In this document: positions 44,157 through 53,194 of the stretch, one piece after another | How positions within the stretch are numbered: position 1 is the stretch's first letter | How the letters are laid out: each line of letters begins with the position of its first letter | Source: JAGXLP01 sp964649445 | Lineage (GTDB): Bacteria > Bipolaricaulota > Bipolaricaulia > M55B111 | Length of the DNA: 64,000 bases | NCBI GenBank assembly: GCA_964649445.1 | Contig: CAZYPS010000001.1 | Coordinates: 1 to 64,000, forward strand | Direction of reading: 5' to 3' | Position numbers and translations under genes: made by a program | The notes under the pieces: generated by a model | The model's database searches: none | What the model saw: the letters and a program-made list of their open reading frames with translations, nothing else | Told to the model about the DNA's origin: nothing

Positions 44157-45035
44157 ATGAACGCGGAACCTGAATGGATAAAGGCAAGTGCGCCGGGCCC
44201 TGAAAGCGAGGAGAAAGTAGGAGATAAGCTAAAAGAGATAGGTCTGAACACCGTTTGCCGGGAAGCCAATTGTCCCAATCAGGGTGAATGCTGGGGTAAA
44301 GGAACGGCAACCTTTATGATTATGGGGGATGTGTGTACCAGAAACTGCCGTTTCTGCGACGTAAAGTCCGGAAACCCAGAAGGGGCTCTGGCCCATACTG
44401 AACCGGAAAAATTGAAAAGTGCCGTCGAGAAATTCGAACTTGATTACGTGGTTTTAACCTCTGTGGACCGGGATGATCTTGCCAATGGGGGCGCAAACCA
44501 TTTCAAGCGGGTCGTAGAAGGGATAAAAGAGATCTCCAATACTCCACTGGTGGAAGGTTTGATCCCTGATTTTTCAGGAGATGACAGATCTCTTGAATTG
44601 ATATCACGGAGCGGGCTCGATGTAGTAGGGCATAACATCGAAACAGTGGAAAGGTTGAGTCCCGAAGTTAGAGACCGCCGTGCCGGTTACGAACTATCGC
44701 TTTCCGTTCTGGAAAAGATCAACCAACTCACCTCGAACGTCGTTACCAAATCTTCGATAATGTTGGGGCTGGGGGAGGATAAGAAAGAGGTCAAGGAATC
44801 GATGGAGGACCTCCGTGAAGTAGGAGTAGATATAGTAACTCTTGGCCAGTATCTCAGGCCGTCGGAAGACCAACTTCCCGTAGAGGAATTTATAGATACT
44901 TCCGACTTCGAAGCTTTAAAGCGGGCGGGTGAGGAATTGGGATTTTCGAGCGTAGTTGCTGGCCCGTTTGTCAGGAGTTCATATAAAGCCAGAGAGACTT
45001 ACCTGAAAGCTCAATCGAGGGACACGCGATGTTAG
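44157..45035 (+). CDS. lipA: Lipoyl synthase
   Basis: 292 residues, a radical-SAM enzyme that inserts two sulfurs into the octanoyl chain. The auxiliary cluster is bound by CREANCPNQGECWG near residue 33, the SAM cluster by CTRNCRFCD near 59, and the family's C-terminal RSSY is present in FVRSSYKARE. Auxiliary-cluster turnover needs Fe-S supply, which the NifS/IscU pair elsewhere in the window could give. It is translated right after lipB. Confidence 0.96.
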   Translation: MNAEPEWIKASAPGPESEEKVGDKLKEIGLNTVCREANCPNQGECWGKGTATFMIMGDVCTRNCRFCDVKSGNPEGALAHTEPEKLKSAVEKFELDYVVLTSVDRDDLANGGANHFKRVVEGIKEISNTPLVEGLIPDFSGDDRSLELISRSGLDVVGHNIETVERLSPEVRDRRAGYELSLSVLEKINQLTSNVVTKSSIMLGLGEDKKEVKESMEDLREVGVDIVTLGQYLRPSEDQLPVEEFIDTSDFEALKRAGEELGFSSVVAGPFVRSSYKARETYLKAQSRDTRC

Positions 45036-45075
45036 GCCAACATGGCTTAACTGTGGTCAACTTGAAGACTAATCT

Positions 45076-45936
45076 ATGAGTGTCAAATCAGGACAAACCA
45101 ATAAAATTTTGGCTGACCAGGATCCGGTTAGAGTAATCCAGGATTTTGAACTCAGGGACCCCGCAATTAACATCGGTCTGGAAGAAGCTATTGTAGAGAC
45201 GGTTTCCAGAGGAAGTTCACCTCCGACTATAAGGTTCTGGCGGAATCCTCATTCGGCAATTATCGGAAGATCGCAGGAAACTGAAGCAGAGATCGACATC
45301 CGGAATTGTAAGTCCGCTGAAATTCCGATAATTAGAAGACCTACCGGGGGCGGGGCAGTACTTCATCACTCAAACAACCTTAACTACTCTATATATCTAC
45401 CGAAAAGTTCAAGGTTTAACGTGGAAGAAGAATCGGTAAAAATGTCTGAGCCCGTGGCTTCCGCCCTCTCCGATTTCGGTCTAGATGTTAGAGTAGAAAC
45501 CAACGGGCTGTTTTCCGGTCGGATCAAGATCGGAGGGACGGCTCAATCCCGACGCCGGGGTCTGTTGCACCACGGAACGCTGCTGGTAAGAAGGGACAGT
45601 ATAATCGAAGAAATGTCATCATTCCTCAGGGCTGGAGAAGGTAGATATAGTAAAGCGGTATCTCGAGTTGCCTCGAAGCCCGATCCGGTATCAAATCTGG
45701 AAAAACTTATGAATGGAAGGGTTAGGTTGGGCGATCTAACCAGGAGTATTACCCGTAAGCTAGCAGTGGCCCTGAATCGGAGTCCTACTAATGGACGTAT
45801 TAGCGATGAGGAATGGAGAATTGCATCTTATCTTGCTGATTTCAAGTACTCTTCGCCGGAGTGGAATTTTAGGTTTCGCGAAGAGGGCGGAGAGGAAGAC
45901 TTACTTAAGAAAACTGGAAGTGGGGGTTTCGCATGA
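45076..45936 (+). CDS. Lipoate-protein ligase A family protein
   Basis: 286 residues of the biotin/lipoyl ligase fold: NIGLEEAIVE near 33, FWRNPHSAIIGRSQE near 53, RRPTGGGAVLHH near 86 and KIGGTAQSRR near 153. It activates or transfers lipoate or octanoate; whether it is a true ATP-using ligase or an amidotransferase like LipL cannot be told. The ATG has no ribosome site. It follows lipA by 40 bases and its stop overlaps the next gene (ATGA). Confidence 0.88.
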   Translation: MSVKSGQTNKILADQDPVRVIQDFELRDPAINIGLEEAIVETVSRGSSPPTIRFWRNPHSAIIGRSQETEAEIDIRNCKSAEIPIIRRPTGGGAVLHHSNNLNYSIYLPKSSRFNVEEESVKMSEPVASALSDFGLDVRVETNGLFSGRIKIGGTAQSRRRGLLHHGTLLVRRDSIIEEMSSFLRAGEGRYSKAVSRVASKPDPVSNLEKLMNGRVRLGDLTRSITRKLAVALNRSPTNGRISDEEWRIASYLADFKYSSPEWNFRFREEGGEEDLLKKTGSGGFA

Positions 45937-47162
45937 AAAGTATAGGCTTGCGAAGTTTGGTAGTTACTTTGTTCGGTTTAGCGTTGATTTTAACTCTTAG
46001 CTTTTCGGCCGGTCTACGAACTATGGCCTCCGAGGAAGCCCGTCTGGGCAGTTCTCTTAGCGAAGTATTGCTGCACTGGAAGTTAATGATAGTAAATAAT
46101 CAGTCTTCTTATGCCGGGGATAGCGGCCTTGAATCTTCACTTGTCTCTCTGGATAATTCGCTCAAAAGTCTTAATTCACCAGGCTGGCTGGGCGATAGGT
46201 TACCTCCACTTAGAGAAAAGCTGGAAAGGGCAAAGTCCGAAGATTTATGGCCCTATCAGTTCGGTTTCTGGAATTTTGCCCGGGAGGATTCAACCGTATC
46301 TCTCTCTGGGGCTGAAAAAGACGAAGATATCCTGGTAGATGAAACCAGTGACGAGGAATCGGGTTCCAGAAGATTAGGATTTAGGTATCTTAAGTTTTCT
46401 GATAGCCGGGACAGGGCAACAATTAATCTTGAGGAGAAGTTAAATACTCCTCTCTCGAAAAGCTTTACTCTCGAGTTCTGGATTCGGATAAGAGAAGGTT
46501 CGGCGGCGAAAGTAGTATCTTCAGGCAACTGGAAACTCAGCCTGGAAGACAGCCTGCCCGAGTTGAAGAATACTTCGGAGGAAAAAATCCTGGAGGGTAG
46601 GGAGATACCGCTGAATAACTGGACACACGTCGGACTAATTAAAGATGGTAGTCGAATCAGGTTATTCCTAGACGGTAACGAGGTAAGTAAATCCGAAGTT
46701 TCAAAGTCGTTCAACATTTCAAAGATGATTGACTTTGGGGACGGTCTAGTGGGAGATATTGACGAGTTAAGGGTGCGGGAAAAGGCCGTGGAGCCAGAAT
46801 TACTCAACTTTGATCGGCCAATCGATTACCTTATAGGATTTCCGCTCTTGGATTGGATTCAAACTAACTTTACATCCGAGAAACAATGGCGATTCTACGC
46901 GGGCTTGTTAACCTCCAACATTAAACTAAAGATGGATAGCGAGAACTACTCGATCAACGGGGAGAACATAAGCCAGGTAGCAGAATTTCTTTTATCGGAA
47001 AGCGAAACGAGCCTAAAACGCCCCTCGGATATACCTTTCGGCATCGTCGAGGATATGGAAGAGATGCGAGCCCTGGGAAATAATGGTGAATTAACAGAAG
47101 AGGATAGAAGGAGTATAGAGGAATTTATCGGAAGACTGACTAGTTATCTTGATCTTGGTTAA
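45933..47162 (+). CDS. Exported LamG/concanavalin-like protein
   Basis: 409 residues. Signal sequence LVVTLFGLALILTLSFSAGL at the N-terminus. Residues about 145-285 look like a LamG beta-sandwich: FTLEFWIRIREGS, NNWTHVGLIKDGSRIRLFLDG and GDIDELRVREKAVEP are the standard motifs. The flanks are mostly helical. Such domains bind sugars or proteins at the cell surface. Translational coupling to a lipoate ligase gene is odd and may be only fortuitous operon extension. The C-terminal coding end overlaps the converging HD gene by 23 bases. Confidence 0.75.
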   Translation: MKSIGLRSLVVTLFGLALILTLSFSAGLRTMASEEARLGSSLSEVLLHWKLMIVNNQSSYAGDSGLESSLVSLDNSLKSLNSPGWLGDRLPPLREKLERAKSEDLWPYQFGFWNFAREDSTVSLSGAEKDEDILVDETSDEESGSRRLGFRYLKFSDSRDRATINLEEKLNTPLSKSFTLEFWIRIREGSAAKVVSSGNWKLSLEDSLPELKNTSEEKILEGREIPLNNWTHVGLIKDGSRIRLFLDGNEVSKSEVSKSFNISKMIDFGDGLVGDIDELRVREKAVEPELLNFDRPIDYLIGFPLLDWIQTNFTSEKQWRFYAGLLTSNIKLKMDSENYSINGENISQVAEFLLSESETSLKRPSDIPFGIVEDMEEMRALGNNGELTEEDRRSIEEFIGRLTSYLDLG

Positions 47163-47754
47163 GCTCCGTATCTTCCCACCAGGTAACCAGGTGGTTGAGT
47201 TTTCCTTCCTGGTGTTTCTCTTTCAGAAATTCTCCGATTTGTCTGCCTGAGTCCGTTTCCAGAGAAGGGAGCGTGTTGTTGGCCCACTTCTCAGCCAGCG
47301 GGTTTCCCTGATGAGCGATTTCGAACGCCTGAAAAATAAGTTCCAGCAGATCTGCGTCCCTGGCGACTTGTTCCAGGTTCTTAGATCTATCGGAGCGATC
47401 GAGAAGCTTCTCAAGGCTGCCCTTCAATTCTTCTGGGAGACCGCTTAGCTGGTCGGTTATTACGTTGGAAGAGATATAGTCCTCTTTTTTCAGGTAGTTC
47501 TGAGCAAGCCAATCCAGGTCCAGGGTTCTGGTTTCTGCCGTGTCGTGGAAAAGACAATAACCGGCTACTTCGTAGGGGTTCTCACCTTCAAGCTTCCCGA
47601 GCAGGAAACCGATGGCTGCCGTCCGGAACGAATGATCAGCTACTGATTCGGGGTTATTCACACCGAGTTTTAGCCAGCCCGATCGAGGGGTTCGTTTTAA
47701 CTGTCCCAGTTCGAATATAAACCTTGCGATATTGGCTAAATCGTCTTCGTCCAT
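47140..47754 (-). CDS. YfbR-like HD-domain nucleotidase
   Basis: 204 residues. The HD set is H in ESVADHSFRTAAIGF near 37, HD in CLFHDTAETRTLDL near 70 and a late Asp in ARDADLLELIFQA near 133, as in YfbR/HDDC2 5'-deoxynucleotidases. These remove phosphate from dNMPs. GGAGGT lies before the ATG. Converges on the LamG-like gene. Confidence 0.88.
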   Translation of the reverse strand: MDEDDLANIARFIFELGQLKRTPRSGWLKLGVNNPESVADHSFRTAAIGFLLGKLEGENPYEVAGYCLFHDTAETRTLDLDWLAQNYLKKEDYISSNVITDQLSGLPEELKGSLEKLLDRSDRSKNLEQVARDADLLELIFQAFEIAHQGNPLAEKWANNTLPSLETDSGRQIGEFLKEKHQEGKLNHLVTWWEDTELNQDQDN

Positions 47755-47926
47755 CTCGCACCTCCATTAACTTTCTTGCTAATTCAAGTCCCGCATATTA
47801 CTCATAAGAGATCAGCTCCTAAGTCAAAATAGGGGATAAAATAACTACTGGTTGTGATATTTATTGATTCATCCCAAGTGCGAAGTTCAAAAAAGTTGAA
47901 TTGACTTACTTTTTCGCAAAAACCAA

Positions 47927-48045
47927 CCAGCATCCAGATGAGAAAGTTAACTGGTTATATAACCTACCGATGAGCAAGTATGGTAAACTATACCCGGGTA
48001 AAGTTAAAGAACTTGGGTCAGGTTTTTAGCTCACCTTGGTGCTGG
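47927..48045. repeat. Possible palindromic repeat, degenerate long copy
   Basis: CCAGCATCCAGATGAG (47927-47942) pairs with CTCACCTTGGTGCTGG (48030-48045) at 14 of 16 positions counting one G-T pair. The outer CCAGCA/TGCTGG matches the family ends and the 119-base length is close to the copy at 22109. The interior has its own palindrome GGTTATATAACC. It lies in the 531-base gap between the HD gene and the glycosidase-like gene, which otherwise holds only a doubtful small frame. Confidence 0.4.
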
Positions 48046-48167
48046 GCCAGATCTCTATTGTAAAACGGTCACTATGGATAACAAGTCTCTTTCGAGCTCA
48101 TGTGTTAAAATCGCTCAATCCAAGTAACTTAACACAGGGTATATTTAACCCTTATAAGGTTCGAACC

Positions 48168-48293
48168 ATGAGTGTTATATTAGGAAGGTTAGATTGTTGT
48201 GGAAAAGTGAGACGGATTTTAGTTTGCCTGGTGACGGTTTTCCTTGTGGTTGTGAGCTGGACGGACCACCATTTATTCCAAGATAATGCATAA
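48168..48293 (+). CDS. Doubtful 41-residue hydrophobic peptide
   Basis: ATG at 48168 opens a 41-codon frame with one hydrophobic stretch (ILVCLVTVFLVVVSW) that overlaps the next gene by eight bases (ATGCATAA). The next gene lacks a ribosome site, so coupled translation is conceivable. There is no ribosome site here either, so the frame may be chance. Confidence 0.25.
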   Translation: MSVILGRLDCCGKVRRILVCLVTVFLVVVSWTDHHLFQDNA

Positions 48294-49341
48294 ATTTCAA
48301 CCAAAGAACTTATTTAGGATTGCCAAGTCTTTTGTGGGTCTTGCTGTTGTCCTCATGTTGTTGGTGCTTACTCCCGTAAATGGGGGGCAGAGGACTTTTG
48401 TCAATATTACTTCGTCAGCGGGACATGAAACTCAGGGAGAGACCAGGACGGTGAAAGGGATTTACCTGCATTCAAGGGCAATTTCGTCCGAAACAGCGGG
48501 AGGTCTGGCGGAGACTCTGAACACCCATGGTTTTAATGCCGTCGTAATAAACGTCAAGAACGTCCACGGGGAGGTCACTTATTCATCGGATGTAGATCTA
48601 GCCTCCGAAATAGGGGCAACAACCGGTCGACTGGATATTGAGGCCATTATAACCCGGTTGCATCGTGAAGGGGTCTACGTGATAGCCAGGTTAACCTGCT
48701 TTAAGGACAGATTGATGGCTGCAAGGTGTTGCGGTGGAGGCGAATGGGCCGATCCTGAGAGCGAACTTGCCCAAAAATACATCCTGCAGCTGGCGCGGGA
48801 GGTTTCAAGCCTGGGCTTTGACGAAATTCAGCTTGACTATATTCGGTATCCTGACGGGCCGGGCAAAATTGGAGGCGAATATCGTGATAGAAGCGAGGTA
48901 ATTGCGGGTTTCGTAAAGAGAGTAAAACAAACTATTGATTCCCAGGTAAGGTTGTCCGCAGATGTCTACGGTAGGACAATGTGGAACTGGAACAGTAATA
49001 ATACGGATCCAATAGGCCAAAATCTGGAGTATCTGGAGGAAACAGTGGACGTCCTTTCGCCGATGGTTTATCCGTCTCACTACAATAATCCCGACCTGGT
49101 CTACAATCCGCATAAGCTTGTGAATCTCACTATGAAGACGGGTAGGGAACGTTTAAACACTGAAATAAGGCCATTTATCCAGGGGTTTGATAGGGCAATG
49201 CCACAGGGTATGGATCTTGTAACATATATTCAGGAAGAGATACGGGCGTTAAAGGCCCACAGTGATACAGGTTATCTCGTCTGGAATCCTACTTCCGATT
49301 ATGAATCTCTCTGGAAAGCCGTAAAGGGTTTGAAGGGCTAA
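48286..49341 (+). CDS. Exported DUF4015 putative glycoside hydrolase
   Basis: 351 residues with a signal peptide (AKSFVGLAVVLMLLVLTPV). The rest is a TIM-barrel like those of DUF4015/COG1306: VKGIYLHSRAISSETAGGLA near 53, VVINVKNVHGEVTY near 84, YVIARLTCFKDRLMA near 133, FDEIQLDYIRYPDG near 183 and VLSPMVYPSHY near 255. The Asp in QLDYIRYPD is the likely catalytic residue. The substrate is presumably a polysaccharide, in the periplasm or outside. It ends at a strong terminator. Confidence 0.85.
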   Translation: MHKFQPKNLFRIAKSFVGLAVVLMLLVLTPVNGGQRTFVNITSSAGHETQGETRTVKGIYLHSRAISSETAGGLAETLNTHGFNAVVINVKNVHGEVTYSSDVDLASEIGATTGRLDIEAIITRLHREGVYVIARLTCFKDRLMAARCCGGGEWADPESELAQKYILQLAREVSSLGFDEIQLDYIRYPDGPGKIGGEYRDRSEVIAGFVKRVKQTIDSQVRLSADVYGRTMWNWNSNNTDPIGQNLEYLEETVDVLSPMVYPSHYNNPDLVYNPHKLVNLTMKTGRERLNTEIRPFIQGFDRAMPQGMDLVTYIQEEIRALKAHSDTGYLVWNPTSDYESLWKAVKGLKG

Positions 49342-49346
49342 AAGTA

Positions 49347-49381
49347 AAAACCCCTCGCCGTTTTGAGTGGCGAGGGGTTTT
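49347..49381. terminator. Bidirectional intrinsic terminator
   Basis: AAAACCCCTCGCC (49347-49359) and GGCGAGGGGTTTT (49369-49381) form a perfect 13-bp stem flanked by A and T runs, between the converging glycosidase-like and Lon-like genes. Confidence 0.92.
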
Positions 49382-49404
49382 GTTAATAATGTTAATCCTT
49401 TAGT

Positions 49405-51816
49405 CTATTCTTCTTCGTCTTCTTCGTTGTTCTGGAGAGCGTTGTAAATCTCCCTGATCTTTTCGTCAGCTCGGGCAAATATAGTTCCGTCTTCGTAACT
49501 TCCATCTTTAAGTTCGGCACCGGCATCCATCCCGGTTAGTATTTCAAGGCCTTCGCTAACTGTCTCTGCAGGATAAATGTGAAAGTCGCCGGAGTCTACC
49601 GCGTCTATTACGTCATCGTTCAGCATCAAATTGTCGACGTTTTCTTTTGGAAGTATAACTCCCTGGTCTCCTGTTAAGCCCTGAGCTTTGCATACTTCAT
49701 AAAATCCTTCGACCTTTTCTTTAGCTCCGCCGATTGGTTGAATCTCTCCTTTCTGGTTCACGGAACCGGTCACGGCTATGCCCTGATTAATCTCTACATC
49801 GGCCAGACTGGAAATTATGGCGTAAAGCTCGGTGCTGGAGGCGCTATCCCCGTCCACTTTTGAGTAGCTTTGCTCGAAGGCAATGTTTGCCGTCAGAGAC
49901 AGAGGCTTGTCGTAAGCGAATTTCTTACCGAGGTACCCTTTTAATATCATAACGCCTTTCGTGTGACTGCTCCCGGAAAGATCTGCTTCCCTGTCTATAT
50001 TAACAACCCCTTCCTTCCCGGCGTAGACATTGGCGGTGATCCGAGCTGGTTTACCGAAGCTGAAGTCTCCCGTGCTTAGGACGGATAGTCCCGTTATCTG
50101 GCCTACTTCCTCTCCCTCCGTGTCGATGAAGATCTTTCCTCGGTCTATATATTCGTGAATCTTGTCCTTTATCAGGCTTCTTCTTTCTATCTTCTCTTCC
50201 ATTGCCTTCATTACGTGTTCCTCATCGACGTAATTCTCATCTTCTTGCTTGGCCCAGTAGCTCGATTCCTTTACGAGTTCCGTTATTTCGCTGAATTTAG
50301 TAGATAGTTTCTCTTTGTCCCTTGCCATTTCCGAGGTATATTCGACTACCTTGGCCACTCCGTCATTATTGAAATGTCTGATCTCGGAACTGCTGTCTGC
50401 CTGATCGCGGATAAACCGGGCAATTTTAACCTCTTTTTCTTCTTCCCAGTCCATCTCGAAGTCAAAATCCGATTTTACGTTGAATAGCTTCTGAAAATCC
50501 TCTTCCAGGCTGTTCAGGATGTTATAAATTCTTCTATTTCCTATGATAACGACCTTGACGTCGAGAGGTATCGGTTTGGGCTGGAGTCCTTTGGTTGAAG
50601 AATAGCCAAGCATCTGAGCCGGATCTTCGATATTAATCTCTCCCTGGTTAAGTGCCACCTTCAGTCCTTCCCAGCTTAACCCGTACCGGAAGAGATTATC
50701 CGCCTTCAGGACCAGGTACCCCCCATTGGCTTCGTGAAGGGCACCGGGTTTGATCATCGTGAAGTCGGTGGACATCATGCCAAATTGAGCCTTTTTCTCG
50801 ACGGCACCGAAAAGATTTGGATAAGTGGCATTGTCCTCTGTAACAACGGGTGCTCCTTCCGTATCACCATTGTTGATTAGAACATTTACCCGGTATTTTA
50901 CGAACTGATCCTGGTTTGAGGCAATCTGAGGCATTGCTGCTGGCTGGCCGCCGGAATTCTGGTTGGTAAATTCATCTATGTTTTCCAGAATGTCTTCCTT
51001 GACGGCCCGAAGATACTCCACAGCCTTCTCGTTTCCTTTGTATTTCTCCTGAAGTTTACGGAACATTGGATCGAGGAGGAACGATATAGCTTCCTTTTTA
51101 AGGTTCTGGATTTTCTCATTTCGTTCCTCTTCAGCTTCCATGACCTGTTCCATCGTTTCCTGAATCCTGTTCTGGAGTTTCTCTTGACGTTCTTCCAGCT
51201 CCTCTCTTCTTTCGTCTTCCAGTTCGCTGAATTCCTGTTGGTCCATCGGTTCTCCGTCTTCCGCCTTGGGCACGGTATTTAATCCGAACGGAGTTCTCTG
51301 GAGTATGAATCCTTTTTCTGAAGCCTCTTCCTCGAGTTTTTCGAACAAAGCCTTCTTCTTCTGGTTGAATTGCTGATCTATTGCTTCTTTCCGCTTTTTG
51401 TATTCCCCCGTCTCGAAAGAATCGGAAACACCGTCCTCCAGGTGTTCAACAAGTTCATCCATATCGTCTTTGAATTCGCAACCCTTACCTGCTTCGAACT
51501 GAAGATACTGGGGTCTATCGGGGTTTTCGAAATTGTGGACGTAACAAATATCGACCGGGGCTTCTTCCTGTTTACTTACTTTTTCGAGAAATTTATTTAC
51601 TGCAGAATTCTTGCCAGTACCCGGTTGTCCAGCGACGTAGATGTTGTAACGATTTTCATCGTCTTTGACTCCCAATCCAAGCTCGATAGCATCTAGAGCT
51701 CGATCCTGTCCAATTATCTCCTTTAACGGATCTAATTCCTCTGTCGTATCAAAAGAAAAATTTTCCGGCGAACAAGTCCTTCTTAAATCGGAACTTCCAA
51801 GTTCTCTTGTCATCAT
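49405..51816 (-). CDS. Lon-like ATP-dependent protease (AAA_32/COG1067 type)
   Basis: 803 residues. N-terminal AAA module with Walker A in YVAGQPGTGKNSAVN near 62, a long coiled-coil insertion (about 130-240, EELEERQEKLQNRIQET), the second part of the AAA core (GALHEANGGYLVLKADNL), and a C-terminal Lon protease domain. The catalytic Ser is in VDGDSASSTE and the Lys in GGAKEKVEGF. This family is unlike classical LonA in lacking its N-terminal domain and is found widely in bacteria. AGGAGG lies before the ATG. With CDC48 it gives the cell two ATP-driven protein quality-control machines. Confidence 0.92.
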   Translation of the reverse strand: MMTRELGSSDLRRTCSPENFSFDTTEELDPLKEIIGQDRALDAIELGLGVKDDENRYNIYVAGQPGTGKNSAVNKFLEKVSKQEEAPVDICYVHNFENPDRPQYLQFEAGKGCEFKDDMDELVEHLEDGVSDSFETGEYKKRKEAIDQQFNQKKKALFEKLEEEASEKGFILQRTPFGLNTVPKAEDGEPMDQQEFSELEDERREELEERQEKLQNRIQETMEQVMEAEEERNEKIQNLKKEAISFLLDPMFRKLQEKYKGNEKAVEYLRAVKEDILENIDEFTNQNSGGQPAAMPQIASNQDQFVKYRVNVLINNGDTEGAPVVTEDNATYPNLFGAVEKKAQFGMMSTDFTMIKPGALHEANGGYLVLKADNLFRYGLSWEGLKVALNQGEINIEDPAQMLGYSSTKGLQPKPIPLDVKVVIIGNRRIYNILNSLEEDFQKLFNVKSDFDFEMDWEEEKEVKIARFIRDQADSSSEIRHFNNDGVAKVVEYTSEMARDKEKLSTKFSEITELVKESSYWAKQEDENYVDEEHVMKAMEEKIERRSLIKDKIHEYIDRGKIFIDTEGEEVGQITGLSVLSTGDFSFGKPARITANVYAGKEGVVNIDREADLSGSSHTKGVMILKGYLGKKFAYDKPLSLTANIAFEQSYSKVDGDSASSTELYAIISSLADVEINQGIAVTGSVNQKGEIQPIGGAKEKVEGFYEVCKAQGLTGDQGVILPKENVDNLMLNDDVIDAVDSGDFHIYPAETVSEGLEILTGMDAGAELKDGSYEDGTIFARADEKIREIYNALQNNEEDEEE

Positions 51817-51871
51817 CAGTCCTCCTTGCGCTAATGTTAAAGGAGGGTACGTGCCAGTTCAATTCTGGAAA

Positions 51872-53194
51872 TTAGCTTTTTCGAACCACGTTAACGCCAT
51901 CTAAAGCGAGTGCCGGAGCTTTGAGCCCTCCACCTACCCATTCCGGTTCTTTACCGAGTTCAATCCCCTCCTCTAGTAAATCGTATACATTCCCTGCGAT
52001 CATCGTGTCTTTTACTTTACCGGTTATAGCCCCGTCTTCTATTTTGTAGGCTACTGAAACGTTATTGGAAAATTCACCTGAGAGGAGGTTGCCCTGACCC
52101 AGTCCCAGTACCTGGTCTACCACCAATCCCTGGTCAATACTGGAAATAATTTTGCCCATTTTTCTGTCTCCCGGTTTTATAGACAGAGTGGTAGGACTGA
52201 TGCTAGGTGGAGAACGGAAGTCTGAACCGCTAATTAAACCGCCTTTAACGCCGTTTCCTGTCGGGTTAGTCTCAGCCTGTCCCGCTGTTTGAAGGTCATA
52301 TAGGAAACCTTTTACTTTACCCTCCGATATGAGTGCCGATTCTTGAGCTGGGGTTCCCTCGTCGTCAAAGCTGCGCCGTGAAGGAGAATCTTCCAAAGCG
52401 CCAAAATCCTCTAGGGTAAGATTTTCAGCGAAGATCTTTTCCCCGATATCTCCTTCGAGGGGAGAAGTCCCCTGAAAAACGCTCCTGCCATTTAATCCGG
52501 CAAGTAATGAAACAAGCACCACCAGGGTACCTCGCGGCGTCAATATAACGGGATAGGCTCCGGTCTCAATCCCTGACTCTCTCTCCGACCACTTGACTTT
52601 CTGCACTGCTTTTTCAACTGTATCGTCCAGATTAAATTGATCCAGTTTCTGGGCGACGCAGGACTCGTGAAATGTAAAGATATCTTCTTCCTCAACCTTT
52701 TTTACTTCCAGGTCAAGAGAGAGTTTTGTTTTCTCTTCTTCAACATCCAGTCCATTGCTATTTGATATTCTGGTTTTTCCTACTGACCGGGAAAGATTGA
52801 CGTTTACTTCCAGGTCGGGATCGAAATCCTGAAGTCTGGTTATTACTTCTTTTCCATAATTAATGAGTTTCTTGGACGTTAGCTCCGATACTTCCTTGTC
52901 AAATGTATTAACCTTATTGATTTCGACGGAACCGGGAAATTCGAATCCAGCCTCCTCGCCGAAACTTGCCGTTTCAGCTGCCTGGTCAGCTGCTTTGGAA
53001 TCTCCCCCAAGGTTAGTCGTAGTTGAAAATCCAAGCTTACCGTCGTTTATAACTCGCAGGGCGGCTCCGGTCGTTTCCACGTGTTTGACTGATTCCAGCT
53101 CTCCAGAGTTAAACTTAACCGGGATCGAATTGCCCGTCTTTTGAAATACTTCGGCACTTTCCACCTTTCTGCTGGCCTGATCGAGTAGTTCCAT
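51872..53194 (-). CDS. TldE/PmbA family protein
   Basis: 440 residues, the non-catalytic partner of TldD. Family motifs: VETTGAALRVINDGKLGFSTT near 39, SNSNGLDVEEEK region near 152 and the C-terminal half with SGEFSNNVSVAYKIEDG. TldD/TldE form a heterodimeric metalloprotease that degrades unfolded or modified peptides inside a closed cavity. It lacks the HExxxH zinc motif, as expected for TldE. The ATG overlaps the TldD stop by one base (TAATG). Confidence 0.92.
   Translation of the reverse strand: MELLDQASRKVESAEVFQKTGNSIPVKFNSGELESVKHVETTGAALRVINDGKLGFSTTTNLGGDSKAADQAAETASFGEEAGFEFPGSVEINKVNTFDKEVSELTSKKLINYGKEVITRLQDFDPDLEVNVNLSRSVGKTRISNSNGLDVEEEKTKLSLDLEVKKVEEEDIFTFHESCVAQKLDQFNLDDTVEKAVQKVKWSERESGIETGAYPVILTPRGTLVVLVSLLAGLNGRSVFQGTSPLEGDIGEKIFAENLTLEDFGALEDSPSRRSFDDEGTPAQESALISEGKVKGFLYDLQTAGQAETNPTGNGVKGGLISGSDFRSPPSISPTTLSIKPGDRKMGKIISSIDQGLVVDQVLGLGQGNLLSGEFSNNVSVAYKIEDGAITGKVKDTMIAGNVYDLLEEGIELGKEPEWVGGGLKAPALALDGVNVVRKS

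Noticed and set aside
48036..48167. Upstream part of an 85-codon frame before the glycosidase-like gene
   Set aside because: It lies inside a possible palindromic element and has no ribosome site; only the last 41 codons were kept as doubtful.
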